Of a stretch of 7,582 bases of DNA, positions 1-6,450 are shown one piece after another. The position numbers were made by a program, and so were the translations under genes. Below the pieces are notes generated by a model. That model searched no databases. It was not told the DNA's origin and saw only the letters and a list, made by a program, of their open reading frames with translations. This stretch comes from Acidobacteriota bacterium (GTDB taxonomy: Bacteria; Acidobacteriota; Terriglobia; UBA7540): contig QHZM01000114.1 of NCBI GenBank assembly GCA_003224665.1, positions 1 through 7,582 of the forward strand. Direction: 5' to 3'. The number at the start of each line of letters is the position of its first letter. The first letter of the stretch is position 1.

Positions 1-572
1 CAGTTGAGCTCGAGCATCACGATCATGATGCTGAACAGAGTGAAACAGTCGCCGAAGATCGCCACCATGCCGGACGCAAAAAGGTCGTTCAACACGTCCA
101 CGTCGGTCGTCACCCGGGTCACCAGCCGGCCGACGGGGTTGCGGTCGTAAAAGCTCAATTCGAGGCCTTGCAGGTGCTCGAAGATCTGTTTGCGGAGGTC
201 ATACATCACCTTCTGCCCCACGTGCTGCATGGCAAACGACTGCGCAAACTCGAGGAAGAACGTCAGGATGGCTGATGGCAGGTAGAAAGCGAATGCGATC
301 TGCGCCACGCCGACAATGGGGTTCGGGCTCAGGAAGCGGGTCAAAAAGCCCGGCAGGGGCCGCTGGCCTCCGGCCTGCGGATCAAGGTAGCGGTCCACTT
401 CGAGCTTGAGCAGGTATGGCGGGATCGCCTGCAAAATCCCGTAGAGCAGAATGGCGGCAAGAGCCAGAAAGACCACGGGCCAGTACGGCCGAAGGTAGCC
501 GAACAGCCGGCGCATCAGCCGCGCGTCGTACGCTTTTCCCAGGACTTCTTCTTCGTGGAAACTATCGGCCAT
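1..572 (-). CDS. ABC exporter half-transporter, second subunit (N-terminal 190 residues, runs off the left edge)
   Basis: This is the N-terminal membrane part of a type IV ABC exporter of the MsbA/multidrug family; the ATPase domain lies outside the window. The frame is open from the ATG at 572 to base 1. The start MADSFHEEEVLGKAYDARLM is typical of the second partner of tandem heterodimeric exporters. Hydrophobic segments are visible at about residues 32-50, 88-112 and 168-190. Between them is a cytoplasmic coupling stretch with YDLRKQIFEHLQGLELSFYD (123-142) and the conserved NPVGRLVTRVTTDVDVL (145-161). It starts 75 bases downstream of the stop of the preceding ABC gene, so the two are probably co-transcribed. 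A GGAG about 10 bases before the ATG is a weak ribosome binding site. By position it is the TM288/BmrD-like partner, which normally carries the intact catalytic glutamate; that residue cannot be seen here. The substrate is unknown. Confidence 0.88.
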   Translation of the reverse strand, partial: MADSFHEEEVLGKAYDARLMRRLFGYLRPYWPVVFLALAAILLYGILQAIPPYLLKLEVDRYLDPQAGGQRPLPGFLTRFLSPNPIVGVAQIAFAFYLPSAILTFFLEFAQSFAMQHVGQKVMYDLRKQIFEHLQGLELSFYDRNPVGRLVTRVTTDVDVLNDLFASGMVAIFGDCFTLFSIMIVMLELN

Positions 573-647
573 ATGGACCCGGCTCCGGCGCCGAAGGAGA
601 AACCTTCCTGGCTTCAACCCTCGAGCGGCTCGCTTCCCGTCGCCTTG

Positions 648-1325
648 CTAGGCTTCCTTTTCGAGCTCTTCCTCGATCAACTGCTTGTTGTAGAGTTCCG
701 CGTAATAACCGTTCAAGCGCAACAACTGTTCGTGGGTTCCCTGTTCCACGACCCCGCCATCGTGCAGGACCACGATTTCGTCGGCGTTCCGGATGGTGGA
801 CACGCGATGCGAAATCAGGAGAGTGGTCCGGCCCGCCATCACTTGGGTGAGGTGGGTGAGGATTTTTTCCTCGGTGTCGGTGTCAACGCTCGAGAGCGCG
901 TCATCCAGGATAAGGATTCGAGGGTCGCGGATCACCGCGCGCGATATCGCCGTGCGCTGCTTCTGCCCGCCGGAAAGTGTGAGCCCGCGCTCTCCCACCA
1001 TGGTGTCAAAAGCTTTGGGGAAGCCGCGGATCTCAGGCAGGATGTTTGAAATCTCGGCGGCCCGCTCCACTTCGGAGTCCGAAACGTCCGGCGCGCCAAA
1101 TCTGATATTTTCGCGGACCGTCTTGCTGAAGAGAAAAGTCTCCTGGGAAACGAACCCGATGTGCTCGCGCAGGACGTTGAGAGGGATCTGGCGTATCGGG
1201 ATTCCATCCACCAGGACTGCGCCCTCGGGAGCGTCATAAAGGCGCGGAATCAAACTGACCAGAGTGGTCTTCCCGGACCCGGTCGCGCCCACGATGGCCA
1301 CGGTCTTCCCGGCAGGAATCCGCAT
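648..1325 (-). CDS. ABC exporter ATP-binding domain, detached 3' fragment of a broken half-transporter gene
   Basis: This 225-residue frame is the nucleotide-binding domain that should be fused to the membrane domain encoded immediately upstream. Visible motifs are Walker A GATGSGKTT (13-21), Q-loop Gln61, signature LSGGQ (117-121), Walker B ILILDD (137-142) and the H-loop His173 in SHR. The residue after the Walker B aspartate is Asp142, where an active site has Glu. This is the degenerate-site hallmark of one subunit in heterodimeric exporters such as TM287/288 and BmrCD. The domain lacks its first beta strands and the aromatic A-loop residue that stacks on adenine, because it begins right at RIPAGKT. 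The apparent start is an ATG at 1325 with no Shine-Dalgarno sequence, so it is probably not a true start. The frame has no internal stop up to its TAG, which points to a recent lesion or an assembly error. It is probably non-functional as it stands. Confidence 0.85.
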   Translation of the reverse strand: MRIPAGKTVAIVGATGSGKTTLVSLIPRLYDAPEGAVLVDGIPIRQIPLNVLREHIGFVSQETFLFSKTVRENIRFGAPDVSDSEVERAAEISNILPEIRGFPKAFDTMVGERGLTLSGGQKQRTAISRAVIRDPRILILDDALSSVDTDTEEKILTHLTQVMAGRTTLLISHRVSTIRNADEIVVLHDGGVVEQGTHEQLLRLNGYYAELYNKQLIEEELEKEA

Positions 1326-2286
1326 CAATTTCGGGCTCGGCGGCGAAGATGGTCATCAGGCGTTCGAGTGACGCGAGCCCCCGCTGGACCAGGTTCACAA
1401 CCCAGCCCAGAGCGATGATCGGCCAGATGAGGTAAGTGAGGTAAACGTTAAACGCGGCGAATGTTCCGACGGAAATCACGCCCCGGACCACGTGTCGCCC
1501 GCCCACGACCATGATGAGGAGGAAGGCAAAAGCGAAAAGGAGGGCCAGCGCCGGCCACAGGAAGCTCGTGATCCAAATCAGCCGCTTGTTTTTCTCGACG
1601 AACTCCCGATTCGTCCGATTGAACTCAGCCATCTCGGCCTTTTCCTGGCAGAAGGCGCGAATGATCCGCACTCCGGAGAGGTTCTCCCGGACTTTCTCGG
1701 TGATTTCGGAATACATGGCCTGGATTTGTTCAAACCGCTCGTGGATTTGCTGCCCGAAAACCTTGACTGCAATGGACGCGAGGGGGAGCGGAGCCAGGGC
1801 CATCACCGTAAGTCGCCAGTCGAGGTGAAGCATCAGACTGACGGTGGCCAGGCCTACGACGAGAGTGTTTGCAGAATACATGATGCCCGGGCCGACCATG
1901 TTGCGGACGGCGTTCAAATCGTTAGTGAGCTTGGACATCAGGTCGCCCGTCCGGTTCTGGGTGTAATACCGGGGCGAAAGCTTCATCAGGTGGGCGAAGA
2001 GGTCGTTGCGCAAGTCGTATTCGACATCGCGCGAGATCCCGATGAGGATCCAGCGCATCCAGAACTGGAAAACGGCCTTGGTCAGGCCCGCCCCGACCAA
2101 CAGACCCGCGCAAACAAAAAGCTCCCGACCCCCGGCTCCGCGCGCAATCTTGTCGATGCCGGCCTTGATGATCAGAGGGACGGTGATCCCTACGGTCTGC
2201 GTGAGGAGCAGCGCAGCGAAACCTGCCCCATAGCGCTTCTTGTAGCGAGTGACGTAAGCCTTAAGCGGACGGAAACGACGGAGCAT
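1234..2286 (-). CDS. ABC exporter transmembrane domain, 5' fragment of a broken half-transporter gene
   Basis: This is the permease part of a type IV ABC exporter, the first subunit of a tandem pair. I start it at MLRRFRPLKAYV (ATG at 2286) because family members begin with this motif about 20 residues before the first membrane helix. An in-frame ATG at 2367 would add 27 residues with no family resemblance, and neither start has a strong ribosome binding site. Hydrophobic helices are visible at about 22-44, 55-82, 133-153, 157-177, 240-262 and 275-300. The conserved cytoplasmic stretches YDLRNDLFAHLMKLSPRYY (90-108) and NRTGDLMSKLTNDLNAVR (111-128) are present. Homology ends at AEPEI (316-320). 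The last 30 residues are out-of-frame translation of the ATPase domain. About 35-45 residues of linker and early ATPase domain are missing here, together with a frame change. The complete gene would have encoded an exporter subunit of roughly 600 residues. Confidence 0.85.
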   Translation of the reverse strand: MLRRFRPLKAYVTRYKKRYGAGFAALLLTQTVGITVPLIIKAGIDKIARGAGGRELFVCAGLLVGAGLTKAVFQFWMRWILIGISRDVEYDLRNDLFAHLMKLSPRYYTQNRTGDLMSKLTNDLNAVRNMVGPGIMYSANTLVVGLATVSLMLHLDWRLTVMALAPLPLASIAVKVFGQQIHERFEQIQAMYSEITEKVRENLSGVRIIRAFCQEKAEMAEFNRTNREFVEKNKRLIWITSFLWPALALLFAFAFLLIMVVGGRHVVRGVISVGTFAAFNVYLTYLIWPIIALGWVVNLVQRGLASLERLMTIFAAEPEIDADSCREDRGHRGRDRVREDHSGQFDSAPL

Positions 2287-2408
2287 TCTGTGGTGTTCCA
2301 GGAGCCGCGGTTTGACTCTGCCTCGAGTTTCGCGGACAGAATCTCGGCCCCGCAGAAACCTGCACATTGTCTCGGGTTCAGCCGCGGTTCACGGCCCAAC
2401 GGCAATGA

Positions 2409-3290
2409 TCAGTAAAACTCGGCCATCAAGTCATCAAACAGCTTTTTCTCGATGGTCAGAGGCTGACGGACCAGCGGCCCTTTTTTGAGCGCGGGCTCGG
2501 TCTCCTCGTAAGTGACTTCCTCACTTTTGTAGAAGAGGCCGATCGGAATCTTGTCACCCCATTCAAAGGCCTTTTTGAAGGAGGCTTCCGTGTCCGTGGG
2601 ATCGAAGCCCTTGTCGTCTTCAAGCTTGTACACGCGTTGCTTGAACCAGGGATAGGTGTTCACGATGTTGTAGGTCACGCAGGGGCTGAAGACGTCCACC
2701 AGCGAAAATCCCTTGTGGGCGATGCCGCCCGCAATGAGGTCCGCCAGATGCTTGGCCTCGCCGGAGAACCCTCGGGCGATGTAGGTCGCGCCCGAAACGA
2801 GCGCAAGAGCCACGGGATTAATCGGCAACTCCACGTTGCCGCGCGGCGTGGACTTTGTCTTGTGGCCCTTCGTGGTGGTCGGCGACGCCTGACCGGTCGT
2901 CAACCCATAGATCTGGTTGTTCATCACAATGTAAGTCAAGTCGAGGTTGCGCCGCATGGCGTGGATGAAGTGGTTGAGTCCGATTCCATAGCCGTCGCCG
3001 TCGCCGCCCGTGATCACGACGTGCAATTCGTGGTTCGCGAGTTTGGCGCCGCTGGCCACTGCCATCGCTCGCCCGTGCAGGCTGTGGACGCCGTAGGAAT
3101 GGAAAAAGCCGGGCAAGTTCGACGAGCAACCGATTCCCGAGACCACAAAAATATCCTTGGTCGGCAGGCGGAGCTTTTGGGCGGCAATCTCGAGCGCCCG
3201 CAACACACCGAAGTCCCCGCAACCGGGACACCAGTCGGGCTCCACAACGCCTTGATAAGTTTCAAGTGGCAGTTCTACGACTGTTGCCAT
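2409..3290 (-). CDS. korB: 2-oxoacid:ferredoxin oxidoreductase, beta subunit (probable 2-oxoglutarate type)
   Basis: This is the catalytic beta subunit of a 2-oxoacid:ferredoxin oxidoreductase. Together with KorA it oxidatively decarboxylates a 2-oxoacid with CoA and passes the electrons to ferredoxin in the cytoplasm. The 293 residues are full length for the family. WCPGCGDFG (20-28) supplies Cys21 and Cys24. With Cys55 in SGIGCSS and Cys204 in SPCVTYN they form the expected set of four ligands for one 4Fe-4S cluster. The thiamine diphosphate and Mg binding motif runs from GDGDGYGIG (96-104) to NNQIYGLTTGQASPTT (124-139). The start at MATVVELPLETYQG is chosen because homology begins there and a purine-rich ribosome binding site precedes it. 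A longer frame from 3368 would overlap korA. It lies 61 bases downstream of korA. 2-Oxoglutarate is the likely substrate from overall resemblance to KorB, but pyruvate or a branched-chain 2-oxoacid is not excluded. Confidence 0.93.
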   Translation of the reverse strand: MATVVELPLETYQGVVEPDWCPGCGDFGVLRALEIAAQKLRLPTKDIFVVSGIGCSSNLPGFFHSYGVHSLHGRAMAVASGAKLANHELHVVITGGDGDGYGIGLNHFIHAMRRNLDLTYIVMNNQIYGLTTGQASPTTTKGHKTKSTPRGNVELPINPVALALVSGATYIARGFSGEAKHLADLIAGGIAHKGFSLVDVFSPCVTYNIVNTYPWFKQRVYKLEDDKGFDPTDTEASFKKAFEWGDKIPIGLFYKSEEVTYEETEPALKKGPLVRQPLTIEKKLFDDLMAEFY

Positions 3291-3293
3291 CGT

Positions 3294-3306
3294 CCCCTTC
3301 CTTCCT
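3294..3306 (-). promoter_or_regulatory. Ribosome binding site of korB
   Basis: A purine-only run containing GGAAGGGG ends three bases before the ATG at 3290. It supports the shorter korB start over the in-frame ATG at 3368, which lies inside korA. Confidence 0.55.
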
Positions 3307-3351
3307 TGCCCCCGATAGAATGCGCCGCCAGCCCGTTCGAATCCGGTCCGG

Positions 3352-5346
3352 TTACCTTCCGGCAGCAACCGGTTGCCAGGCGTGCAAGGCGCCGGTCTTC
3401 ACGCCAATCTCGAGTTCTCCGCTCTTCTCCCCCGTGTCCCGCTTGACGATTTCGACGACCCAGACGGGTTCGCCGTGGGAGTTGCCTTTTACCATTTCAA
3501 CCCTCGTCGGCCGCGCCGCGTCCGCGAGGTGCGTCCGGATGTAGTGGTAGGCCATTTCCCTCGCTTCTTCCATGCTTACATCGAGGTCGCGAGGCTTTCC
3601 GGCGACAATCCTTTTGACCTCCTCTGAAATAATCCGAGGCTCAAAAGGCTCGCCGTCGTACTTCAAGATTTTGTCGTGGACTGTGATCCCGGTCTCGGCG
3701 CGCAGGAAACGCGCAAACTGGCCGGAGTAGTTCACCTCCACGCAGATGATCTTCTTCGACTTCCTCAAAATCTCGGTCACTTCTTTGGAGTGGAAGGGAT
3801 TGAGATATTTGATCTGGAGCTGGTTCGTTTTGATTCCCTCAGCCGCCAGGAGTTGCCGCGCCTCGCGGATGACTCCGCCGGTCGAACCCCACCCGACCAG
3901 TGTGACCGCCGCATCGGCGGGGCCTTCGAGGACCGGGGCCTTGATGTCCTTGAGCACGAGCTCCATCTTCTTCATGCGCTTTTCCATGATCTTTCGCCGG
4001 ACGGGAGGCGACGTGAACACGTCGCTGATAAGGATACCTTCCTCGTCGTGCTCGTCGGTGGCCGCCACGTATTCGGCGCCTTCGGTCCCGGGCAGAACTC
4101 GCGGCGAGACGCCTGAAGAGGTATTCGCATACCGCTTATAACGACCGTTTCCGCTCGGCCATTCAGTCACCAGTTCCCCCCGCTCGATCGGAACGTCGTA
4201 ACGCAAGTCATCGGGCTCAATGGTCTCCGGGTGCTCGGAAACCAGGAGGTCAGAAATAATCAAGACCGGGAGCTGGTATTTTTCGGCCAGGTTGAACGCC
4301 TCGACGGTGCACCAGAAGCAGTCGTATGTCTCCAGCGGGGCGATGATGACCCGCGGGAAGTCTCCCTGCGAGGCGCCGAAGACCTGGTTCAGGTCACCCT
4401 GCTCGGTCTTGGTCGGGATGCCAGTGGAGGGGCCGCCCCGCTGGACTTCGACCACAACCACCGGGGCTTCAATCATGCCGGCCATCCCGATGGCCTCGGT
4501 CATCAAGGCAAAGCCGCCGCCCGACGTCCCGCACATGGCGCGAACGCCGGCGTGGCCTGCTCCGATGGCCATATTCACAACCGCCAGCTCGTCCTCGCAC
4601 TGCTTGACCACTACGCCGCATTTTTCGCCGTGACTGGCCATCCAGTGGAGGATGGAGGAAGCCGGCGTCATCGGATACGCCGAATAGAACTTGCAGCCCG
4701 CCATCACCGCTCCCAGGGCGAACAATTCGTTCCCGGTGACAAACGGCCGCCGAATTCGGCTGAACTTCCACGCGTCTTTCATGAGCGGCACGAAATGCTC
4801 CTTCGCGTAGTCAAAACCTCCGCGAAGGATTTTGACGTTCTGGTCGATGACGGCCTGTCCTTTGTGTCCGAAAGTGTCTGCCAGGACCCCGACAGTCGAA
4901 TCAAATTCAAGACGCACCAGGTAGATCAGGGCTCCCAGCAGAACCGTGTTCTGCATGATGGGGAGGACGCGACCCAACGGTTTGGTGATTTCATTGACGG
5001 GAACGGGAAGGCCGACGACGCCGTCGCGGAGCAAGGAGGTCTCACAGGTGAAGCGGTCGGAATTGTATAGGACCGCCCCACCCGACTCGACCTCGCGCGC
5101 ATGGCGCTCCACCGTGTCCTGATTAAGGGCGATCAGGAGGTTCAGATGGTCGCCGTGGGAATAGGCTTTTTCCTCAGCGATCCGCACCCGCAGCCAGATG
5201 TGCCCTCCGCGGATAATCGACTGATAGCTGTTGTAGGCGCAGACATGGAGGCCGAGCCGGGAGACGCTCTTCGCCAGGGTATCCCCGCTCTTGTCGAGCC
5301 CGTCGCCCGCCGCACCCCCGATTCCGACCGTAAACTCACGCCCCAT
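3352..5346 (-). CDS. korA: 2-oxoacid:ferredoxin oxidoreductase, fused gamma-alpha subunit with a C-terminal extension
   Basis: This is the large subunit of a two-subunit KorAB-type enzyme, 664 residues. Residues 1-190 are the gamma domain, opening with GIGGAAGDGLDKSGDTLA (8-25) and with IRGGHIWLRVRI (45-56). Residues 200-430 are the alpha pyrimidine-binding domain, with YPMTPASSI (224-232), the acidic EDELAVVNMAIGAGHAG (251-267) and QRGGPSTGIPTKTEQGDL (302-319). Residues about 478-582 are the transketolase-C-like domain, including VGWGSTGGVIREA and LNPFHSKEV. About 75 further residues (590-664) resemble a PepSY domain and are not part of the core enzyme as I know it. The start at 5346 is fixed by AGGAGG five bases upstream and by the onset of homology; the ATG at 5409 adds 21 unrelated residues. 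No ferredoxin-like delta domain or separate ferredoxin gene is nearby. A CxxC (343-346) is present but its role is unknown. 2-Oxoglutarate is the most likely substrate. Confidence 0.93.
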   Translation of the reverse strand: MGREFTVGIGGAAGDGLDKSGDTLAKSVSRLGLHVCAYNSYQSIIRGGHIWLRVRIAEEKAYSHGDHLNLLIALNQDTVERHAREVESGGAVLYNSDRFTCETSLLRDGVVGLPVPVNEITKPLGRVLPIMQNTVLLGALIYLVRLEFDSTVGVLADTFGHKGQAVIDQNVKILRGGFDYAKEHFVPLMKDAWKFSRIRRPFVTGNELFALGAVMAGCKFYSAYPMTPASSILHWMASHGEKCGVVVKQCEDELAVVNMAIGAGHAGVRAMCGTSGGGFALMTEAIGMAGMIEAPVVVVEVQRGGPSTGIPTKTEQGDLNQVFGASQGDFPRVIIAPLETYDCFWCTVEAFNLAEKYQLPVLIISDLLVSEHPETIEPDDLRYDVPIERGELVTEWPSGNGRYKRYANTSSGVSPRVLPGTEGAEYVAATDEHDEEGILISDVFTSPPVRRKIMEKRMKKMELVLKDIKAPVLEGPADAAVTLVGWGSTGGVIREARQLLAAEGIKTNQLQIKYLNPFHSKEVTEILRKSKKIICVEVNYSGQFARFLRAETGITVHDKILKYDGEPFEPRIISEEVKRIVAGKPRDLDVSMEEAREMAYHYIRTHLADAARPTRVEMVKGNSHGEPVWVVEIVKRDTGEKSGELEIGVKTGALHAWQPVAAGR

Positions 5347-5351
5347 GTGAC

Positions 5352-5357
5352 CCTCCT
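5352..5357 (-). promoter_or_regulatory. Shine-Dalgarno sequence of korA
   Basis: A perfect AGGAGG lies five bases before the ATG at 5346. It is the strongest ribosome binding site in the window and decides the korA start in favour of MGREFTVGIGG. It suggests korAB is translated efficiently and independently of recR, which ends about 100 bases upstream. Confidence 0.85.
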
Positions 5358-5450
5358 GGCCGGGACGAGCGCCCAACCAGACGCTTTTCCCGCCTCGCTT
5401 GCTCTTCAAATGAGTAAAAGACCGATTTGACCGAGCGTTTTCCCCTCGAG

Positions 5451-6050
5451 CTATATCTCGCGGCGACCCTCGATGGCCTTCAGCATCGTCACTTCGTCGG
5501 CAAACTCGAGTTCGGAACCCACCGGAATGCCCATGGCGATCCGCGTCACCCTCACCCCCAGGGGTTTGATGAGCTTGGAAAGATAGACCGCCGTGGCTTC
5601 GCCTTCTACATTGGGGTTCGTCGCCACGATGAGCTCCTTGATTTTACCGCTTTTGAGCCGCTCAATCAAATTTTTAAGCTTCAACTGGTCGGGCCCCACT
5701 CCCTGGAGCGGCGAAATCGCCCCGTGAAGCACGTGGTAGAGCCCCCGAAATTCGCGGGTCTTCTCGACGGCCACCACGTTGTAAGGGGTTTCCACAACAC
5801 AGATGACCGTCGGGTCGCGGCTCGGGTCGGTGCAATACTCGCAGGGGTCAGCCTCGGTGAGATTATTGCAGATGCTGCAAAGCCGGATCTTGTCTTTCAG
5901 CTCCAGGAGCGCCACCGCCAAGCGCTCCACCTCCTCGCGTGCAGCGCGTTCGAGGTGGAAGGCGATGCGCTGGGCCGATTTCTGCCCGATGCCGGGGAGA
6001 CGCTTCAGCTCGTCAATCAGGCGAGCCAGCGGCTCAGCGTAATCTTTCAT
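5451..6050 (-). CDS. recR: Recombination protein RecR
   Basis: RecR acts with RecO (and RecF) to load RecA onto single-stranded DNA coated with SSB at gaps, in recombinational repair. The 199 residues are the usual length. The N-terminal helix-hairpin-helix is seen at LKRLPGIGQKSAQRIAFHL (15-33). The four-cysteine zinc finger is Cys58, Cys61, Cys70 and Cys73 (CSICNN...CEYC). The Toprim domain spans about 81-175, with VICVVETPYNVVAVEKT (82-98) and ATNPNVEGEATA (143-154). The C-terminal MGIPVGSELEFADEVTL-like segment, here with TML, matches the family. The start is fixed by alignment with the family, although no clear Shine-Dalgarno sequence precedes it. It follows ybaB by 85 bases in the widespread dnaX-ybaB-recR order, and the TAG stop is followed at once by the palindrome CTCGAG. 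Confidence 0.97.
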   Translation of the reverse strand: MKDYAEPLARLIDELKRLPGIGQKSAQRIAFHLERAAREEVERLAVALLELKDKIRLCSICNNLTEADPCEYCTDPSRDPTVICVVETPYNVVAVEKTREFRGLYHVLHGAISPLQGVGPDQLKLKNLIERLKSGKIKELIVATNPNVEGEATAVYLSKLIKPLGVRVTRIAMGIPVGSELEFADEVTMLKAIEGRREI

Positions 6051-6087
6051 TTATGGGATCGAGGTTCAAAAATCGAAACCTGGAAAC

Positions 6088-6103
6088 TCGAGCTCGATTC
6101 GAA
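6088..6103. repeat. Small palindrome cluster in the ybaB-recR gap
   Basis: The perfect 10-base palindrome TCGAGCTCGA (6088-6097) is followed directly by the 6-base palindrome TTCGAA (6098-6103). They sit in the 85-base gap between ybaB and recR. Nearer recR, AGGTT and AACCT form a weak 5-base stem with a 10-base loop; it has no proper U-run and is not called a terminator. The function is unknown. The cluster overlaps one of the recurrent CTCGAG sites described in the findings. Confidence 0.35.
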
Positions 6104-6135
6104 CTCCAGCGCCGGCGGCGTGAAGGTTTGTGCGG

Positions 6136-6447
6136 CTAAGTCAGACCAGGAAAGGGCAGACCACCCGCGAGATTGCCCACCTGCTTTGCCAGTTGCTCAT
6201 CCACCTTTCGGGACGCCTCGTTCACGGCCGCCTGGATCAGGTCTTGCAACATTTCGAGATCCCCGGCAGCAGCTGCCTCACGGTCAATGGTGACGCCGAC
6301 CAACAACTTTTGGCCGTTCATCTTGACCGTTACCAAACCCCCGCCCGCAGAGGCTTCCACGACCAGCTCTTCCAGTTGCTTCTGGAGCTGCTCCTGGAAT
6401 TGCTGGACCTGTTTCAGGATCTGCTGCATCTGCTGGAGATTTTTCAT
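6136..6447 (-). CDS. ybaB: YbaB/EbfC family nucleoid-associated DNA-binding protein
   Basis: This small dimeric nucleoid protein binds DNA, and in some bacteria it affects expression and recovery from DNA damage. The 103 residues are the usual length. The N-terminal helix is strikingly glutamine-rich (MKNLQQMQQILKQVQQFQEQ, 1-20). It is followed by the conserved core VEASAGGGLVTVKMNGQ (30-46), VGVTIDREA and LEMLQDLIQAAVNEA (64-78). The tail LAGGLPFPGL resembles the Gly/Pro-rich ends of other members. Its ATG is three bases past the dnaX stop and its Shine-Dalgarno sequence lies inside the dnaX C-terminus, so translation is probably coupled to dnaX. recR follows after 85 bases. The genetic link to dnaX and recR is one of the most conserved in bacteria, though the reason for it is not settled. 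Confidence 0.96.
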   Translation of the reverse strand: MKNLQQMQQILKQVQQFQEQLQKQLEELVVEASAGGGLVTVKMNGQKLLVGVTIDREAAAAGDLEMLQDLIQAAVNEASRKVDEQLAKQVGNLAGGLPFPGLT

Positions 6448-6450
6448 CGC

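Noticed and set aside
573..647. CGGCGCCG palindrome between the two ABC genes as a terminator
   Set aside because: The stem is short, no U-run follows it, and it sits just before the start of the next gene of the probable operon.
2303..2389. Two direct copies of AGCCGCGGTT (2303-2312 and 2380-2389) in the korB-ABC gap
   Set aside because: Two 10-base copies with a palindromic GC core, 77 bases apart, could be an operator pair but are also plausible by chance. No promoter or regulator is visible to support a role.
1492..2415. 307-codon open frame on the plus strand opposite the ABC permease
   Set aside because: It is antisense to a clear membrane-domain gene, has no recognisable motif, and its composition reads as the complement of GC-rich codons.
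2637..3446. 269-codon open frame on the plus strand opposite korB
   Set aside because: korB on the minus strand has all its cofactor motifs. The plus frame lacks family features and spans the korA-korB gap, as expected of a shadow in GC-rich DNA.
4231..5070. 279-codon open frame on the plus strand opposite korA
   Set aside because: It is fully contained in korA on the other strand, with His/Asp/Arg-rich shadow composition and no recognisable domain.
5347..5450. Possible promoter in the recR-korA gap (TTGAAG as a -35 element)
   Set aside because: No acceptable -10 element lies at the right spacing, so no promoter is called.
5427..6293. 288-codon open frame on the plus strand opposite recR and ybaB
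   Set aside because: It crosses two well-supported minus-strand genes and their gap and shows no conserved motif.
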